Source: Candidatus Woesearchaeota archaeon | GTDB lineage: Archaea; Nanobdellota; Nanobdellia; Woesearchaeales; JAGVZT01 | Reading direction: 5' to 3' | NCBI GenBank assembly: GCA_018302335.1 | Contig: JAGVZT010000042.1 | Span: 1-32,116, forward strand | DNA: 32,116 nucleotides | Part shown: positions 15,620-23,237 of the stretch, piece by piece | Layout of the letters: each line of letters starts with the position of its first letter | How positions within the stretch are numbered: position 1 is the first letter of the stretch | The notes under the pieces: model-generated | The model's database searches: none | Told to the model about the DNA's origin: nothing | What the model saw: the letters and a program-made list of their open reading frames with translations, nothing else | Translations under genes and position numbers: made by a program

Positions 15620-15654
15620 GTTGTGGCTGAATTCCTGAGCAATTCGGCCGCCAC
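15620..15654 (+). terminator. hairpin after the nuo-pncC operon
   Basis: A 14-pair stem (11 Watson-Crick, two G-T, one mismatch) with a 7-nt loop CCTGAGC, 25 nt after the pncC stop. No U-run follows directly, so it may be a 3'-UTR stability or processing element rather than an intrinsic terminator. Confidence 0.5.
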
Positions 15655-15678
15655 CGGACGATTCTGAGCTTTGGCGGC

Positions 15679-15691
15679 AAAAAGATAATAA
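15679..15691 (+). promoter_or_regulatory. TATA-like box of the CDF gene
   Basis: AAAAGATAATAAG is centred about 28 bp upstream of the ATG at 15714, the only AT-rich element in this gap. Confidence 0.55.
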
Positions 15692-15713
15692 GCTTGTGCC
15701 TCCCCGACAGAAC

Positions 15714-16637
15714 ATGCTCCATGCGCACAGCCCGCACTCGCATGACGGCCATGCTCATGGGTCTCATCGCGAAGCAGAGCGGGGCAGGCTGCTGCTGGTC
15801 ATGGCCCTCACCGGCGTGATGATGCTCGTGGAGCTGGTGTTCGGCTGGCTGACGAACAGTCTCGCACTCATCGGCGACGCCGGCCACATGCTGACGCATT
15901 TCGCCGCCCTCTCGGTGACCTTCCTCGCGATTCTCCTCGCTGCTCGGCCCTTGACGAAGGAGCGCACGTACGGGCTGTACCGGGCGGAGATACTCGCCGC
16001 GCTCTTCAACGGAGTCTTCGTCCTGCTCATCACCCTGTACATCTTCTACGAGGCGTACCTGCGATTCAGGGCACCGGTGGGCATACGCACAGGTGAGATG
16101 CTTGCCGTAGCGGCGGTTGGCCTGGTGGTGAACCTCGCTGCCGCCGGAATCCTCTGGGGCGCGAGCAGGGAAGACCTGAATGTGAAGTCCGCGTTCGTGC
16201 ATCTCATAGGGGATACGCTCTCCTCGGTAGGCATCATCGCCGCGGGAATCGCCATCCATTTCACCGGCTGGAGCTTCCTCGACCCCCTCGTGGCAGTCAT
16301 CCTTGGCGTCGTGATCCTGTTCTGGGGCTACCAACTCATCAGGGATTCGGTGCACGTCCTCCTGGAGTCGGTGCCGAAGGACATCAGCGTGGAGCAGCTG
16401 AAGCGGTGCGTGCTCGCGGACGCCCCGGCCATCCGGGACCTGCACGACATCCATGTCTGGCAGATCACTTCCGGGATGTACGCGATGACCGCCCATGCCG
16501 TCGTCGATGACATGAAGCTGAGCAGGAGCATGCACGTGCTCGGAGAGATACGGAGTTGCATGCAGAGGCATTTCGGCATCACCCACGTCAACATCCAGTT
16601 CGAGCCGCCAGGGCAGGAGGAGCACCGGCACTCATGA
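15714..16637 (+). CDS. cation diffusion facilitator (Zn2+/metal exporter)
   Basis: 307 aa, six membrane helices plus a cytoplasmic C-terminal domain. The N-terminus is His-rich (MLHAHSPHSHDGHAHGSH). Metal site residues are visible in NSLALIGDAGHMLTH (TM2 DxxxH type) and HLIGDTLSSVG (TM5 HxxxD), the pattern of Zn2+-transporting ZitB/CzcD-like CDF proteins. The cytoplasmic domain (RDLHDIHVWQITSGMYAMTAHAV) is the ferredoxin-like dimerisation domain. The start at 15714 is placed by promoter spacing. The stop overlaps the following SDR gene by 4 nt. Confidence 0.92.
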   Translation: MLHAHSPHSHDGHAHGSHREAERGRLLLVMALTGVMMLVELVFGWLTNSLALIGDAGHMLTHFAALSVTFLAILLAARPLTKERTYGLYRAEILAALFNGVFVLLITLYIFYEAYLRFRAPVGIRTGEMLAVAAVGLVVNLAAAGILWGASREDLNVKSAFVHLIGDTLSSVGIIAAGIAIHFTGWSFLDPLVAVILGVVILFWGYQLIRDSVHVLLESVPKDISVEQLKRCVLADAPAIRDLHDIHVWQITSGMYAMTAHAVVDDMKLSRSMHVLGEIRSCMQRHFGITHVNIQFEPPGQEEHRHS

Positions 16638-17557
16638 CAAAGATTCTTGTCACCGGAGCCACTGGATTCATTGGCAGGCATCTCATCCCTGCCCTTCTGG
16701 AGCGCGGGCACGAGGTGACCGCCATGGTGCGGCCTGGCGCCGGGACCGGCCGCAAGGACGCCGCGCTCCGGAGGTTCGCTGAGCTTGATGGGAAGCTCTC
16801 CCTGGTGGAGGGGGACGTATTCGACGGAGCCGCCCTGGAGAAAGCGTGCAAGGACATCGCGAGCGTCGCCCATCTGGTGGGTATCATCAAGGAGCATGGC
16901 GCGATGACCTTCGAGCGCATCCATGCAGAGGGGACAAAAAACGTGGTGAGCGCCGCGAAGCGGGCCGGCGTGAAGCGCATTATGCATGTCAGCGCGCTCG
17001 GCGCCTCTCCGCGCTCGAAGAGCAGGTACCATACCAGCAAGTTCGAGGGAGAACTCATCGTGAAGCAGAGCGGCCTTCCCTATGCCATCCTGCGGCCGGG
17101 AATCGTGCTGGGCCGGGAAGACCAGTTCGCCAATCTCTTCGCGCGGAGCATGGCCCGCGTGCCCGTGCAGCCGGTTCCCCCCCTCTTTCGCAGGGCGATG
17201 CTCCAGCCGGTGCACATCGATGACCTCGTGCGCTGCATGGTCCTTGCGCTGGAGGGGAAAGGCGTGGGGGAGGTGCATCATATCTGCGGTCCGGAAGCGG
17301 TGTCGCTGGAGCGCTTCATCCGGCTCATCGCCGAGATTGGGCATCGACACCTTGTGCGGCTGCCCTGCCCTGATGGGCTGTTCAGGTTGCTCGCCCTCCT
17401 GCTCGGGAAGCTCACCTCGCTCCCCCTAGGCAAGGACCAGCTGGCGATGCTGGAGGAAACCGCTCCCGCAGACCATCTCCCTGCGGAGAAAGCCTTCGGC
17501 GTGAAGTTCCTGCCCTGCGAGGAGGCGCTGCGGCGCACCCTCATGGTTCCGCTCTGA
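16634..17557 (+). CDS. NDUFA9-like atypical SDR, NAD(P)-binding
   Basis: 307 aa. It opens with the Rossmann motif VTGATGFIGRHL (6-17). Other family segments are SVAHLVGIIKE, the HVSALGASPRSKSRYHTSKF segment with the YxxxK-like position changed, and LRPGIVLGREDQF. This pattern fits the atypical SDR group that includes the mitochondrial complex I accessory subunit NDUFA9 and its prokaryotic relatives. The latter often lie near quinone or complex I genes, and nuo ends about 1.5 kb upstream here. A direct role in complex I is inference; nucleoside-diphosphate-sugar chemistry cannot be excluded. Confidence 0.78.
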   Translation: MTKILVTGATGFIGRHLIPALLERGHEVTAMVRPGAGTGRKDAALRRFAELDGKLSLVEGDVFDGAALEKACKDIASVAHLVGIIKEHGAMTFERIHAEGTKNVVSAAKRAGVKRIMHVSALGASPRSKSRYHTSKFEGELIVKQSGLPYAILRPGIVLGREDQFANLFARSMARVPVQPVPPLFRRAMLQPVHIDDLVRCMVLALEGKGVGEVHHICGPEAVSLERFIRLIAEIGHRHLVRLPCPDGLFRLLALLLGKLTSLPLGKDQLAMLEETAPADHLPAEKAFGVKFLPCEEALRRTLMVPL

Positions 17558-17563
17558 CAAAAG

Positions 17564-17574
17564 GCTTTTAATGA
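17564..17574 (+). promoter_or_regulatory. TATA-like box of the radical SAM pair
   Basis: GCTTTTAATGA, centred about 31 bp upstream of the ATG at 17600, would give a short leader. Confidence 0.5.
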
Positions 17575-17599
17575 CGGTAAGCGGCTACATCTTCTCGCC

Positions 17600-18742
17600 A
17601 TGTCCACTACGCCAGAACCTGCCATGAAGGTGCTTCTCGAGCGCGGCAGCAGCGTCGCGTGGCGCGGCGCCTCAACGCTGGGTTCTTCTGCCCTGCAGGT
17701 GCTCTCGGCCGGGATGTCTCCCGAGAAGGAGAAGCTCCTGCGCTACAAGGCATCCTACCTGAGCGGCGTCGCCCTCACCAAACCCCGAGGTATCTCTCTC
17801 GAGCTCTCGACGGCATGCAACCTCCACTGTAAAATCTGTCATCAGTGGAAGGACAACCGGGAGAAGCAGGCTCTGGACGAGCATGATGTCAAGGGCATCA
17901 TCGATGACATCGCAGCGCACTTTCCCCACGCAGTTCTGGAATTCTCGGGCCAGGAGCCGACCATGAACGCCCCGCTCCTCTTCTTCGCGCTGGAATACGC
18001 CCAGCAGAAGGGGGTGCAGACCGCGCTCAACACCAACGGGATGGTGGTCGACAGGGCCTTCGCGGAGCGCCTCGTCGCGGCGGAGCCGCACCATATCTCC
18101 GTCTCCCTGGACGGCGTCCATGCGCAGACGCACGATTACCTGCGGCACATGCGGGGCTCGCACGCCAAGGTCGTCCGCGCGGTGCAGTCCCTGGTTGCCG
18201 CGAAGGAGTCCATGCGCAGCCGGAGTGCGGTGGCTGTCACCACGGTGCTCTGCGACACCAACCTCGAGGAGATGCCGGAGATGCACGCCTTCGCGGCCTC
18301 GCTTGGCGCCGAAAGCCTCAACTACAACGCTTTCGTGTTGGACAACAGCTACTTCCTCGCTCCGCGCGAGCGCTATGAGGAGTGCGAGTTCTGGGTGAAA
18401 GAGCAGCGCCTGCCTGTCCTCGAAGGCGTCGTGCAGGACATCCTGGCGCTCAAGGAGGCAGGAGCGAGGCCGGCCATCACCAACGATGCGAGGCAACTGC
18501 GCAACTTCCCCGAGTATTTCCGGAACAAGGCGAACTTCTCCAAAGGCAAATGCCTCGCGGGCTACAACTACTTCCACATCCACAAGCTCGGAGACGTCAC
18601 GGTCTGCGGAAAGGGCCCCTTCCTCAACGTGAAGCAGTACCCCCTGCACGAGATATGGCACAGCTACTCCTACTATCGCACGCGGCAGCTCATCAAGCAG
18701 TGCGATGTCCCCTGCCTGAACAACTGTTTCACCCTCCTCTGA
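17600..18742 (+). CDS. radical SAM/SPASM-twitch protein A
   Basis: 380 aa. The radical SAM cluster motif is CNLHCKIC near residue 74 (CxxxCxxC). The SAM-binding GGEP position reads SGQEPTMN, an unusual variant. The C-terminal part carries Cys residues in KCLAGYN, VTVCGKG and QCDVPCLNNC, the spacing of a SPASM/twitch auxiliary Fe-S domain. Family members modify peptides or proteins or make cofactors; the substrate is unknown. It is followed 2 nt later by a second radical SAM gene, and the two probably act together. An upstream N-terminal region (1-58) is specific to this protein. Confidence 0.85.
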   Translation: MSTTPEPAMKVLLERGSSVAWRGASTLGSSALQVLSAGMSPEKEKLLRYKASYLSGVALTKPRGISLELSTACNLHCKICHQWKDNREKQALDEHDVKGIIDDIAAHFPHAVLEFSGQEPTMNAPLLFFALEYAQQKGVQTALNTNGMVVDRAFAERLVAAEPHHISVSLDGVHAQTHDYLRHMRGSHAKVVRAVQSLVAAKESMRSRSAVAVTTVLCDTNLEEMPEMHAFAASLGAESLNYNAFVLDNSYFLAPRERYEECEFWVKEQRLPVLEGVVQDILALKEAGARPAITNDARQLRNFPEYFRNKANFSKGKCLAGYNYFHIHKLGDVTVCGKGPFLNVKQYPLHEIWHSYSYYRTRQLIKQCDVPCLNNCFTLL

Positions 18743-18744
18743 CC

Positions 18745-19746
18745 ATGGCACAGCTCGCTCTCCGGCACCGGATGGAGCACCTCCTCGCGGACGTGAGGCC
18801 CGAGTGGGTGAGGCCGAGCAGCATCCACCTCTCGGTCACGTGGAAGTGCAATCTCAACTGCCTGCACTGCGACATCCCGGTGACGGGCCAGCGCGAGCGT
18901 CCGCTGCTCACGCAGGAGCAGATATGCGAGTACCTCATACAGCTCAAGGAATGGCTGGGGCCGTACCAGTTCAACATCGCCGGCGGAGAGCCCTTCATCC
19001 GGAGCGACATGCTGGACATCATCGAGTTTGCCACGAGAAAGGGCATCAAGGTCAACCTCACCACGAACGGCATGCTGCTCGACGAGGAGAAGGCCCGCAG
19101 GCTGGAGCGCAGCGGCATCAACTCCCTGAACATTTCGCTGGATTCTCTCACGCCGGAGATACATGACCGCACCAGGAACCATCCGGGATGCCACAGCAGG
19201 GTCATGGCGGTCATCGAGCGCCTCAACCGGCCCAGGGATTACTGCCTGGTGCTCTCGACCATCGTCATGGGCCCGAATCTTCAGGAGCTCGTTCCGCTCG
19301 CTGACTGGGTGGAGTCGCGGGGCCTCAACGGCATCATCTACCAGCCGTTGTTCTCTACCTTCGGACGTCCGTATCGGCCGGACTGGTGGAGAGGCAACGA
19401 ATTGTTTCCGAAGGACCTCGCGGAGGTGGACCGCGTGCTCGACGCGCTGATTGCGGGCCGCAGGGACGGCTCTGCCACGGTGAACGGTGTGGAGCAGCTG
19501 GAAGCCATGCGGTTCCATTTTCACAATCCCGCAGCTGCCGCGCTGCCGCGCTGCCGCGTCGACGTGAAGAACTTCTCCATCAACGAATATGGAGAAGCCC
19601 TGCTCTGTTTCTGGCTTCCGCCTGTCGGGAACATCCTGGAGCAGCGTCCCGAAGAGGTCTGGCGCTCAGTCCTCGCGCACCAGCGGCGGCAGGAGATACG
19701 GGACTGCAAGCGGAACTGCTCGCTGCTGAACTGCCATTTCAGCTGA
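18745..19746 (+). CDS. radical SAM/SPASM-twitch protein B
   Basis: 333 aa. The CxxxCxxC motif is CNLNCLHC near residue 34, with the canonical SAM motif AGGEPFIR and the DSLTPEIHD strand. The C-terminus carries RCRVD, LLCFW and DCKRNCSLLNC, an auxiliary cluster domain. It is only distantly similar to its upstream neighbour, so the pair is not a simple recent duplication. The final 8 nt overlap the convergent 63-aa gene. Substrate unknown; peptide modification or lipid/cofactor chemistry are possibilities. Confidence 0.86.
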   Translation: MAQLALRHRMEHLLADVRPEWVRPSSIHLSVTWKCNLNCLHCDIPVTGQRERPLLTQEQICEYLIQLKEWLGPYQFNIAGGEPFIRSDMLDIIEFATRKGIKVNLTTNGMLLDEEKARRLERSGINSLNISLDSLTPEIHDRTRNHPGCHSRVMAVIERLNRPRDYCLVLSTIVMGPNLQELVPLADWVESRGLNGIIYQPLFSTFGRPYRPDWWRGNELFPKDLAEVDRVLDALIAGRRDGSATVNGVEQLEAMRFHFHNPAAAALPRCRVDVKNFSINEYGEALLCFWLPPVGNILEQRPEEVWRSVLAHQRRQEIRDCKRNCSLLNCHFS

Positions 19747-19930
19747 GCAGGGTGAGCAGCTGCTGCGTCGCGTCGTAGAGCGATGTGACGAGGTGGTAGC
19801 AGCGGTAGGCGGTATACCCCGCGCACAGGGGGAGGAGAGCGTGGTACGCGATGTCATCCAGCGTGACGCGTTCGGCGTCCGGCATCACGGGTCGTTCGAG
19901 AGTGAGCACTTGCGCGCGCCAGTCTTCCAT
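19739..19930 (-). CDS. 63-aa protein convergent with radical SAM pair
   Basis: 63 aa with no recognised family. It has a polar N-terminus (MEDWRAQVLTLERPVMPDAE) and a C-terminal half rich in Leu, Ala, Tyr and Cys that could be an amphipathic or single membrane-associated helix. A TATA box 26 bp upstream of this exact ATG supports a real leaderless gene. It converges on the radical SAM genes and overlaps the second by 8 nt. Confidence 0.6.
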   Translation of the reverse strand: MEDWRAQVLTLERPVMPDAERVTLDDIAYHALLPLCAGYTAYRCYHLVTSLYDATQQLLTLLS

Positions 19931-19951
19931 GGCGGCAGGGAGCGTATCCTG

Positions 19952-19961
19952 CCTTAAAAAG
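19952..19961 (-). promoter_or_regulatory. TATA box of the 63-aa gene
   Basis: The minus strand reads TTTTTAAGGC, centred 26 bp upstream of the ATG at 19930. It is divergent from the lgt promoter 22 bp away. Confidence 0.65.
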
Positions 19962-19982
19962 CTGGCGCCGAACGACGGAAGC

Positions 19983-19993
19983 CATATATAATC
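19983..19993 (+). promoter_or_regulatory. TATA box of the Lgt-like gene
   Basis: CATATATAATC, centred about 26 bp upstream of the ATG at 20014, indicates a leaderless transcript. Confidence 0.7.
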
Positions 19994-20013
19994 AGGCAGC
20001 GCCCTTCCCGGGG

Positions 20014-20796
20014 ATGTACGTCCACAGCCTCAATCCTGTCCTGCTCCATCTTGGTCCGCTTGAGATACGCTACTACGGACTGGTGTATGCAGGCGCGTTC
20101 CTGGTGATGCTGCACTACCTCGGGAAGCTGGCGGAGCAGGGAAAGCTGGGCATGGGGAAGCAGCGTGCGATGGACTTCGTCACCTGGGTGATGCTGTCCG
20201 TGGTGCTCGGCTCCCGCGTCATGCATGTCCTGACGAGGCTGCCGTACTACGTCGCGCATCCCGCAGACATCCTCGCCTTCTGGAACGGAGGCCTTGCGTT
20301 CCTTGGCGGGCTGCTCGGCGGCATCGCGACCGCAGCATATCTAGTCAGGCGATGGAAGCTCGACTTCTGGGCCATCGCGGACCGCGTCATCGTCCCGGTG
20401 CCCCTCTTCCTCGCGCTCGGCCGCGTGACGAACTTCATCAACGGCGAGCTGCCGGGAAAGCTCGCGAGCGTCCCCTGGGCAGTGCAGTTCCCGGACGCTG
20501 TCGGATTCAGGCATCCTTCGGTGCTCTACGAGGCGCTGCTCCTCTTCCTCGCGTTCCTCGCGCTCCTCGTGCTGCAGAGACGGGCGCTGCCCAGGGGTGC
20601 GCTGTTCTGGTGGTTCGTGCTGCTCTACGGCTCCCTGCGTTCTGTGACGGAGCTGTTCCGCGAGGTGGACGAGCTCGCGTTCCTCGGGCTGAGCTGGATG
20701 CACTTCATCTCGCTCGGCATGATTGTCTTGGGTGCCTGGAAGCTGCAGTCATTGCGGAAATCGCGCGTCACTGCGGCTGGAAAGAGTAAAGTTTGA
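20014..20796 (+). CDS. lgt: Lgt-like prolipoprotein diacylglyceryl transferase
   Basis: 260 aa with about seven membrane helices. Lgt signatures are clear: IRYYGLVYAGAF near residue 18 (catalytic-region Tyr), WNGGLAFLGGLLGG, GRVTNFINGELPGK (the family GRxxNFxNGExxG signature), HPSVLYEA and SLRSVTELFREVD. In bacteria Lgt transfers a diacylglyceryl group to the lipobox Cys of prelipoproteins. The position of E. coli His103 (FHGG) is Leu here (FLGG). No lipobox-bearing protein is visible in the window. Lgt-like proteins are uncommon in archaea, whose lipids are ether-linked, so the lipid donor is an open question. Confidence 0.88.
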   Translation: MYVHSLNPVLLHLGPLEIRYYGLVYAGAFLVMLHYLGKLAEQGKLGMGKQRAMDFVTWVMLSVVLGSRVMHVLTRLPYYVAHPADILAFWNGGLAFLGGLLGGIATAAYLVRRWKLDFWAIADRVIVPVPLFLALGRVTNFINGELPGKLASVPWAVQFPDAVGFRHPSVLYEALLLFLAFLALLVLQRRALPRGALFWWFVLLYGSLRSVTELFREVDELAFLGLSWMHFISLGMIVLGAWKLQSLRKSRVTAAGKSKV

Positions 20797-20988
20797 TGCT
20801 CAGAAAATGGTGAGGGAGGGTGCGCGCCTCCCCCCGACGGCACCCATCCCCTTGACGGGAGGGAATCTCCTCGCGCTTAAAAGCTTTGTTGCAGACTCGT
20901 GATGCCGCAGGAGTTCCGGGTGGTCTCGCGGTCATGCCAGAAAGGGCCAGCATTGCGGCCGCACAAATAGGTGTGAGAAACACGACAA
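20797..20988. other. 192-bp intergenic stretch, possible small transcript
   Basis: No convincing gene. A TTAAAAG element at 20875-20882 lies 24 bp upstream of an ATG at 20902 that opens only a 22-codon frame (to 20970). A GGGAGG/CCTCCC hairpin occurs just after the lgt stop. This could be a small RNA, a tiny leaderless ORF or simply spacer. Confidence 0.3.
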
Positions 20989-21024
20989 GAAAATAAAAAA
21001 AATAAAAAAAAGCCCTTGCGGGCT
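20989..21024 (-). terminator. intrinsic-type terminator of the secreted-protein gene
   Basis: On the minus strand, immediately after the stop codon, a 5-bp stem AGCCC/GGGCT with a GCAA tetraloop (21011-21024) is followed by a long U-rich run (complement of the A-rich tract 20989-21011). It is the clearest terminator in the window. Confidence 0.75.
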
Positions 21025-21738
21025 CTACTGCCTGCTGCTCTTGCCCAGGAGGTACACGACCACCAGGACGAGCACCAGCACGGCGATGATGATCCAGGCG
21101 ACCGGCAGCTTGCCGGCAGCTCCGAGATCGACCACCTCGCCTGCAGTGCAGGATACCTGGCCCTCAGGGCAGGCCGGCTGCTTCACTCCCGCGGGAGCGA
21201 ACGGCACGGTCTTGTCCAGGCGGATTTCCCGGTAGTGGCCGTCCAGCAGGTCTTCCTGGCCGACGTACTCGCCGTTCAGCTTCAGGAACTGCCTGACCTC
21301 CTGCATGACCTCCTGCTCGGCAGAGGTGCCGTCAGGGTTCGTCACGGTCTGGGTGGTGGCCACCTCGTTGACCTTGTACGGGATGTACTTCACCACGCAT
21401 CCCGTGCGCTTGTCACCCGGGGTGTCGGCATCCAAGGTGATGGTCATGGCCTCCTGCGAGGGGCCCTCGTCCATCTGGAACTTGGGGCTGATGTACTGGG
21501 CTCCGCTGCCCGCACCGACTCCGTAGGTCGAACTCACCACTGCGTCATCCGGACTCCTGCACAGCAGGAAGCCCTCAATGAGGTGGGTGACGTCCGTATT
21601 CACGATGTCGAAGATGAGTTCGGCATTCTTCTCTTTCGCTATCCCTGGGTTTGTCCTCTTCAGCTGCACCGACAGCTGCGCCGCGGCTGTGCTCACCATC
21701 ATGAGAGCAACCACCGCGAACACGAACATTGCTCGCAT
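21025..21738 (-). CDS. secreted, C-terminally membrane-anchored protein, unknown
   Basis: 237 aa. It has an N-terminal signal peptide (about 1-20, ending VSTAAAQ), an extracellular region of about 190 residues with scattered Cys and a β-rich look (LSVQLKRTNPGIAKEKNAELIFD resembles the start of an Ig-like/CARDB-type fold), and one C-terminal helix (about 212-231) followed by KSSRQ. It is probably a surface protein. No family is recognised. Translation starts at 21738 behind a strong Shine-Dalgarno (GGAGGTG), so unlike most first genes here it has a leader of about 30 nt. A tight hairpin (21752-21764) lies in that leader, and a palindrome abuts its TATA box. Confidence 0.85.
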   Translation of the reverse strand: MRAMFVFAVVALMMVSTAAAQLSVQLKRTNPGIAKEKNAELIFDIVNTDVTHLIEGFLLCRSPDDAVVSSTYGVGAGSGAQYISPKFQMDEGPSQEAMTITLDADTPGDKRTGCVVKYIPYKVNEVATTQTVTNPDGTSAEQEVMQEVRQFLKLNGEYVGQEDLLDGHYREIRLDKTVPFAPAGVKQPACPEGQVSCTAGEVVDLGAAGKLPVAWIIIAVLVLVLVVVYLLGKSSRQ

Positions 21739-21790
21739 ATCTGCTCACCTCCGCGCATTGCGCGTTCTAGCACCTCCTCTGGGTGAAAAC

Positions 21791-21800
21791 CTATAAAAGA
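21791..21800 (-). promoter_or_regulatory. TATA box of the secreted-protein gene
   Basis: The minus strand reads TCTTTTATAG. It predicts a transcript start near 21770 and a leader of about 30 nt that contains a CGCGC/GCGCG hairpin and the Shine-Dalgarno. Confidence 0.65.
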
Positions 21801-21805
21801 CTTCC

Positions 21806-21823
21806 CTGAAACGATTGTTTCAG
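21806..21823. promoter_or_regulatory. perfect palindrome next to the TATA box (putative operator)
   Basis: CTGAAAC and GTTTCAG form perfect 7-bp arms around a 4-nt GATT spacer. The element ends 5-6 bp upstream of the TATA box, the position of an archaeal regulator site overlapping BRE. Candidate ligands include the membrane-anchored wHTH protein encoded next door, but this is inference. Confidence 0.6.
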
Positions 21824-21930
21824 AGGCCCCTTTTATTCTAAAATGAATAAACTTAAGTGAACTTATTAATGACCTGGTGCGGTGCTTGCCGGATAACACG
21901 GCCGCAATGTCCGCCTGAGATGCGGTCTGC

Positions 21931-22773
21931 TCACCGCTTCCGGAACTCCCTGCTCACGCCGACAAGGGTGGCGCTGCCCATCCTGGCGGAGGTGACCATG
22001 CCCTTCTCCGACAGCCGCTTGACCATCCGCGAGACGGAGGCCTTGCTCAGCCCAGTCACCTTGCTGAGGTGCGCCTGGGTCAGCTCCTTCTTCTCGCCGA
22101 GCAGGGCGTCCATCACCGTGCGCTCATGCTGCTCCAAGGCGTCGAGCATGGCCTTCTGCCCGCTGGAGCGCTTCCGGATGTGGTGGTCATATGCCCTGCG
22201 CGTGAAGATGGTCAGCAGTGCCACCGCGGCCGCTGCGATGGCCAGCGCCGGCGCGTCCAGCGCCCTCGCCGGCGGTCCGGTGGTGTACGAGACCGTGACC
22301 GCCTCCGGGACAGCGTCCTCGAATCTCCAGCCGAGATGAATCCGTCCATCCTCGGTGTACACCACGGGCTCGCCGTCATAGTCATGCAGCATAGCCCCCT
22401 TCGGGAAGGCCACGATGGCGCCTGCCGGAGCGCTGAGGCTGCCGAGGGGAAGACGCAGGGTCCACATGCCATCCTTGGTAGTGAGCGCCGCTGTCTGATA
22501 GCGCAGCTCAAGCGGATATTGGTCCTCAGAGCGGCCGGGACGCACCACGACGCCATCGGAGAGCACAGCGAATCTCAGGGTGCGCTGGTCATCATGGACG
22601 CTGACGAACTGCGGCTCTGGAGCAGGGATGGAGATGGTGTCCTTCCCGACGGTATTTGTGGTAAGAGAAACCCTGATGTCCACGCTGCCCTGGGGCCAGA
22701 CATCCGCGGAGAGGCTGCTTGCCGCGGCCACGGGAAGCATGGCCAGCGCAAGCAGGAGTACGATGGCTCTCAT
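21931..22773 (-). CDS. membrane-anchored winged-helix regulator
   Basis: 280 aa. Signal peptide about 1-18; an extracellular β-rich domain 20-168; one membrane helix about 172-190; then a cytoplasmic winged helix 215-275 (HERTVMDALLGEKKELTQ, LSKVTGLSKASVSRMVKRL, a wing SARMGSATLVG) of MarR/ArsR-like type. This resembles archaeal one-component membrane regulators that sense outside signals and act on DNA inside. The start at 22773 overlaps the A24 gene stop (ATGA) and has a GGAGG Shine-Dalgarno. It is the last gene of a four-gene leftward operon. Confidence 0.85.
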   Translation of the reverse strand: MRAIVLLLALAMLPVAAASSLSADVWPQGSVDIRVSLTTNTVGKDTISIPAPEPQFVSVHDDQRTLRFAVLSDGVVVRPGRSEDQYPLELRYQTAALTTKDGMWTLRLPLGSLSAPAGAIVAFPKGAMLHDYDGEPVVYTEDGRIHLGWRFEDAVPEAVTVSYTTGPPARALDAPALAIAAAAVALLTIFTRRAYDHHIRKRSSGQKAMLDALEQHERTVMDALLGEKKELTQAHLSKVTGLSKASVSRMVKRLSEKGMVTSARMGSATLVGVSREFRKR

Positions 22774-23237
22774 GGCAGCCCTCCGAGGAACGCTCCGGTA
22801 TACGGGGCGAGCAGGAGAGAGAGCGCCATCCCCGCGGCGACCGCAGGCATGAAGGGATACGCGCTCCTGCGGAGCAGCACGCCGTAGAATGTTCTGAGAA
22901 CCACTCTGTCCAGCGCCGCGACCAGTGCGAGGAAAACCAGCCCGCTCATCGGCGCGAGGAGCAGGATTGCCGCGGCGAGGGCGATGATGTCCCCCCAGGC
23001 CAGGGTCATGCCCAGGACGCCGGTGCGGCAGGCGAGGCCCAGCAGCACCACGATGGCAGCGCTCGCGACCAGCGAGCCGTCGCCCTGGAGATGCCTCCAC
23101 AGCGCCGCTGTGGCCCCGATAGCCATCCACACATAGAGGAACGAGCGCGAGGCCTTCATATGCCAGATGTCATCGACTGCTGCGACGGCATATGTTCCCG
23201 TAAGAAAGATGGCAATGACCAGAAAGTAATCTGTCAC
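22770..23237 (-). CDS. A24-type prepilin peptidase-like membrane protein
   Basis: 155 aa, several membrane helices. The two aspartates expected of type IV prepilin/preflagellin peptidases are visible: D22/D23 in AAVDDIWHMKASRSF, and D83 in AWGDIIAL, equivalent to the GxGD motif (the first Gly is Ala). Such enzymes cleave class III signal peptides of pilins and archaellins. No obvious pilin is encoded beside it, so the substrate is unknown. Translation starts with GTG at 23237, overlapping the upstream stop (GTGA). Confidence 0.75.
   Translation of the reverse strand: MTDYFLVIAIFLTGTYAVAAVDDIWHMKASRSFLYVWMAIGATAALWRHLQGDGSLVASAAIVVLLGLACRTGVLGMTLAWGDIIALAAAILLLAPMSGLVFLALVAALDRVVLRTFYGVLLRRSAYPFMPAVAAGMALSLLLAPYTGAFLGGLP

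Noticed and set aside
21699-21764. Short upstream ORF overlapping the start of the secreted-protein gene
   Set aside because: Its ATG lies in the leader hairpin without its own well-spaced Shine-Dalgarno, so it is probably fortuitous.
22774-23130. An N-terminal extension of the membrane wHTH regulator
   Set aside because: The extra residues overlap the A24 peptidase gene in another frame and would bury the signal peptide; the ATG at 22773 has a Shine-Dalgarno and an ATGA overlap.
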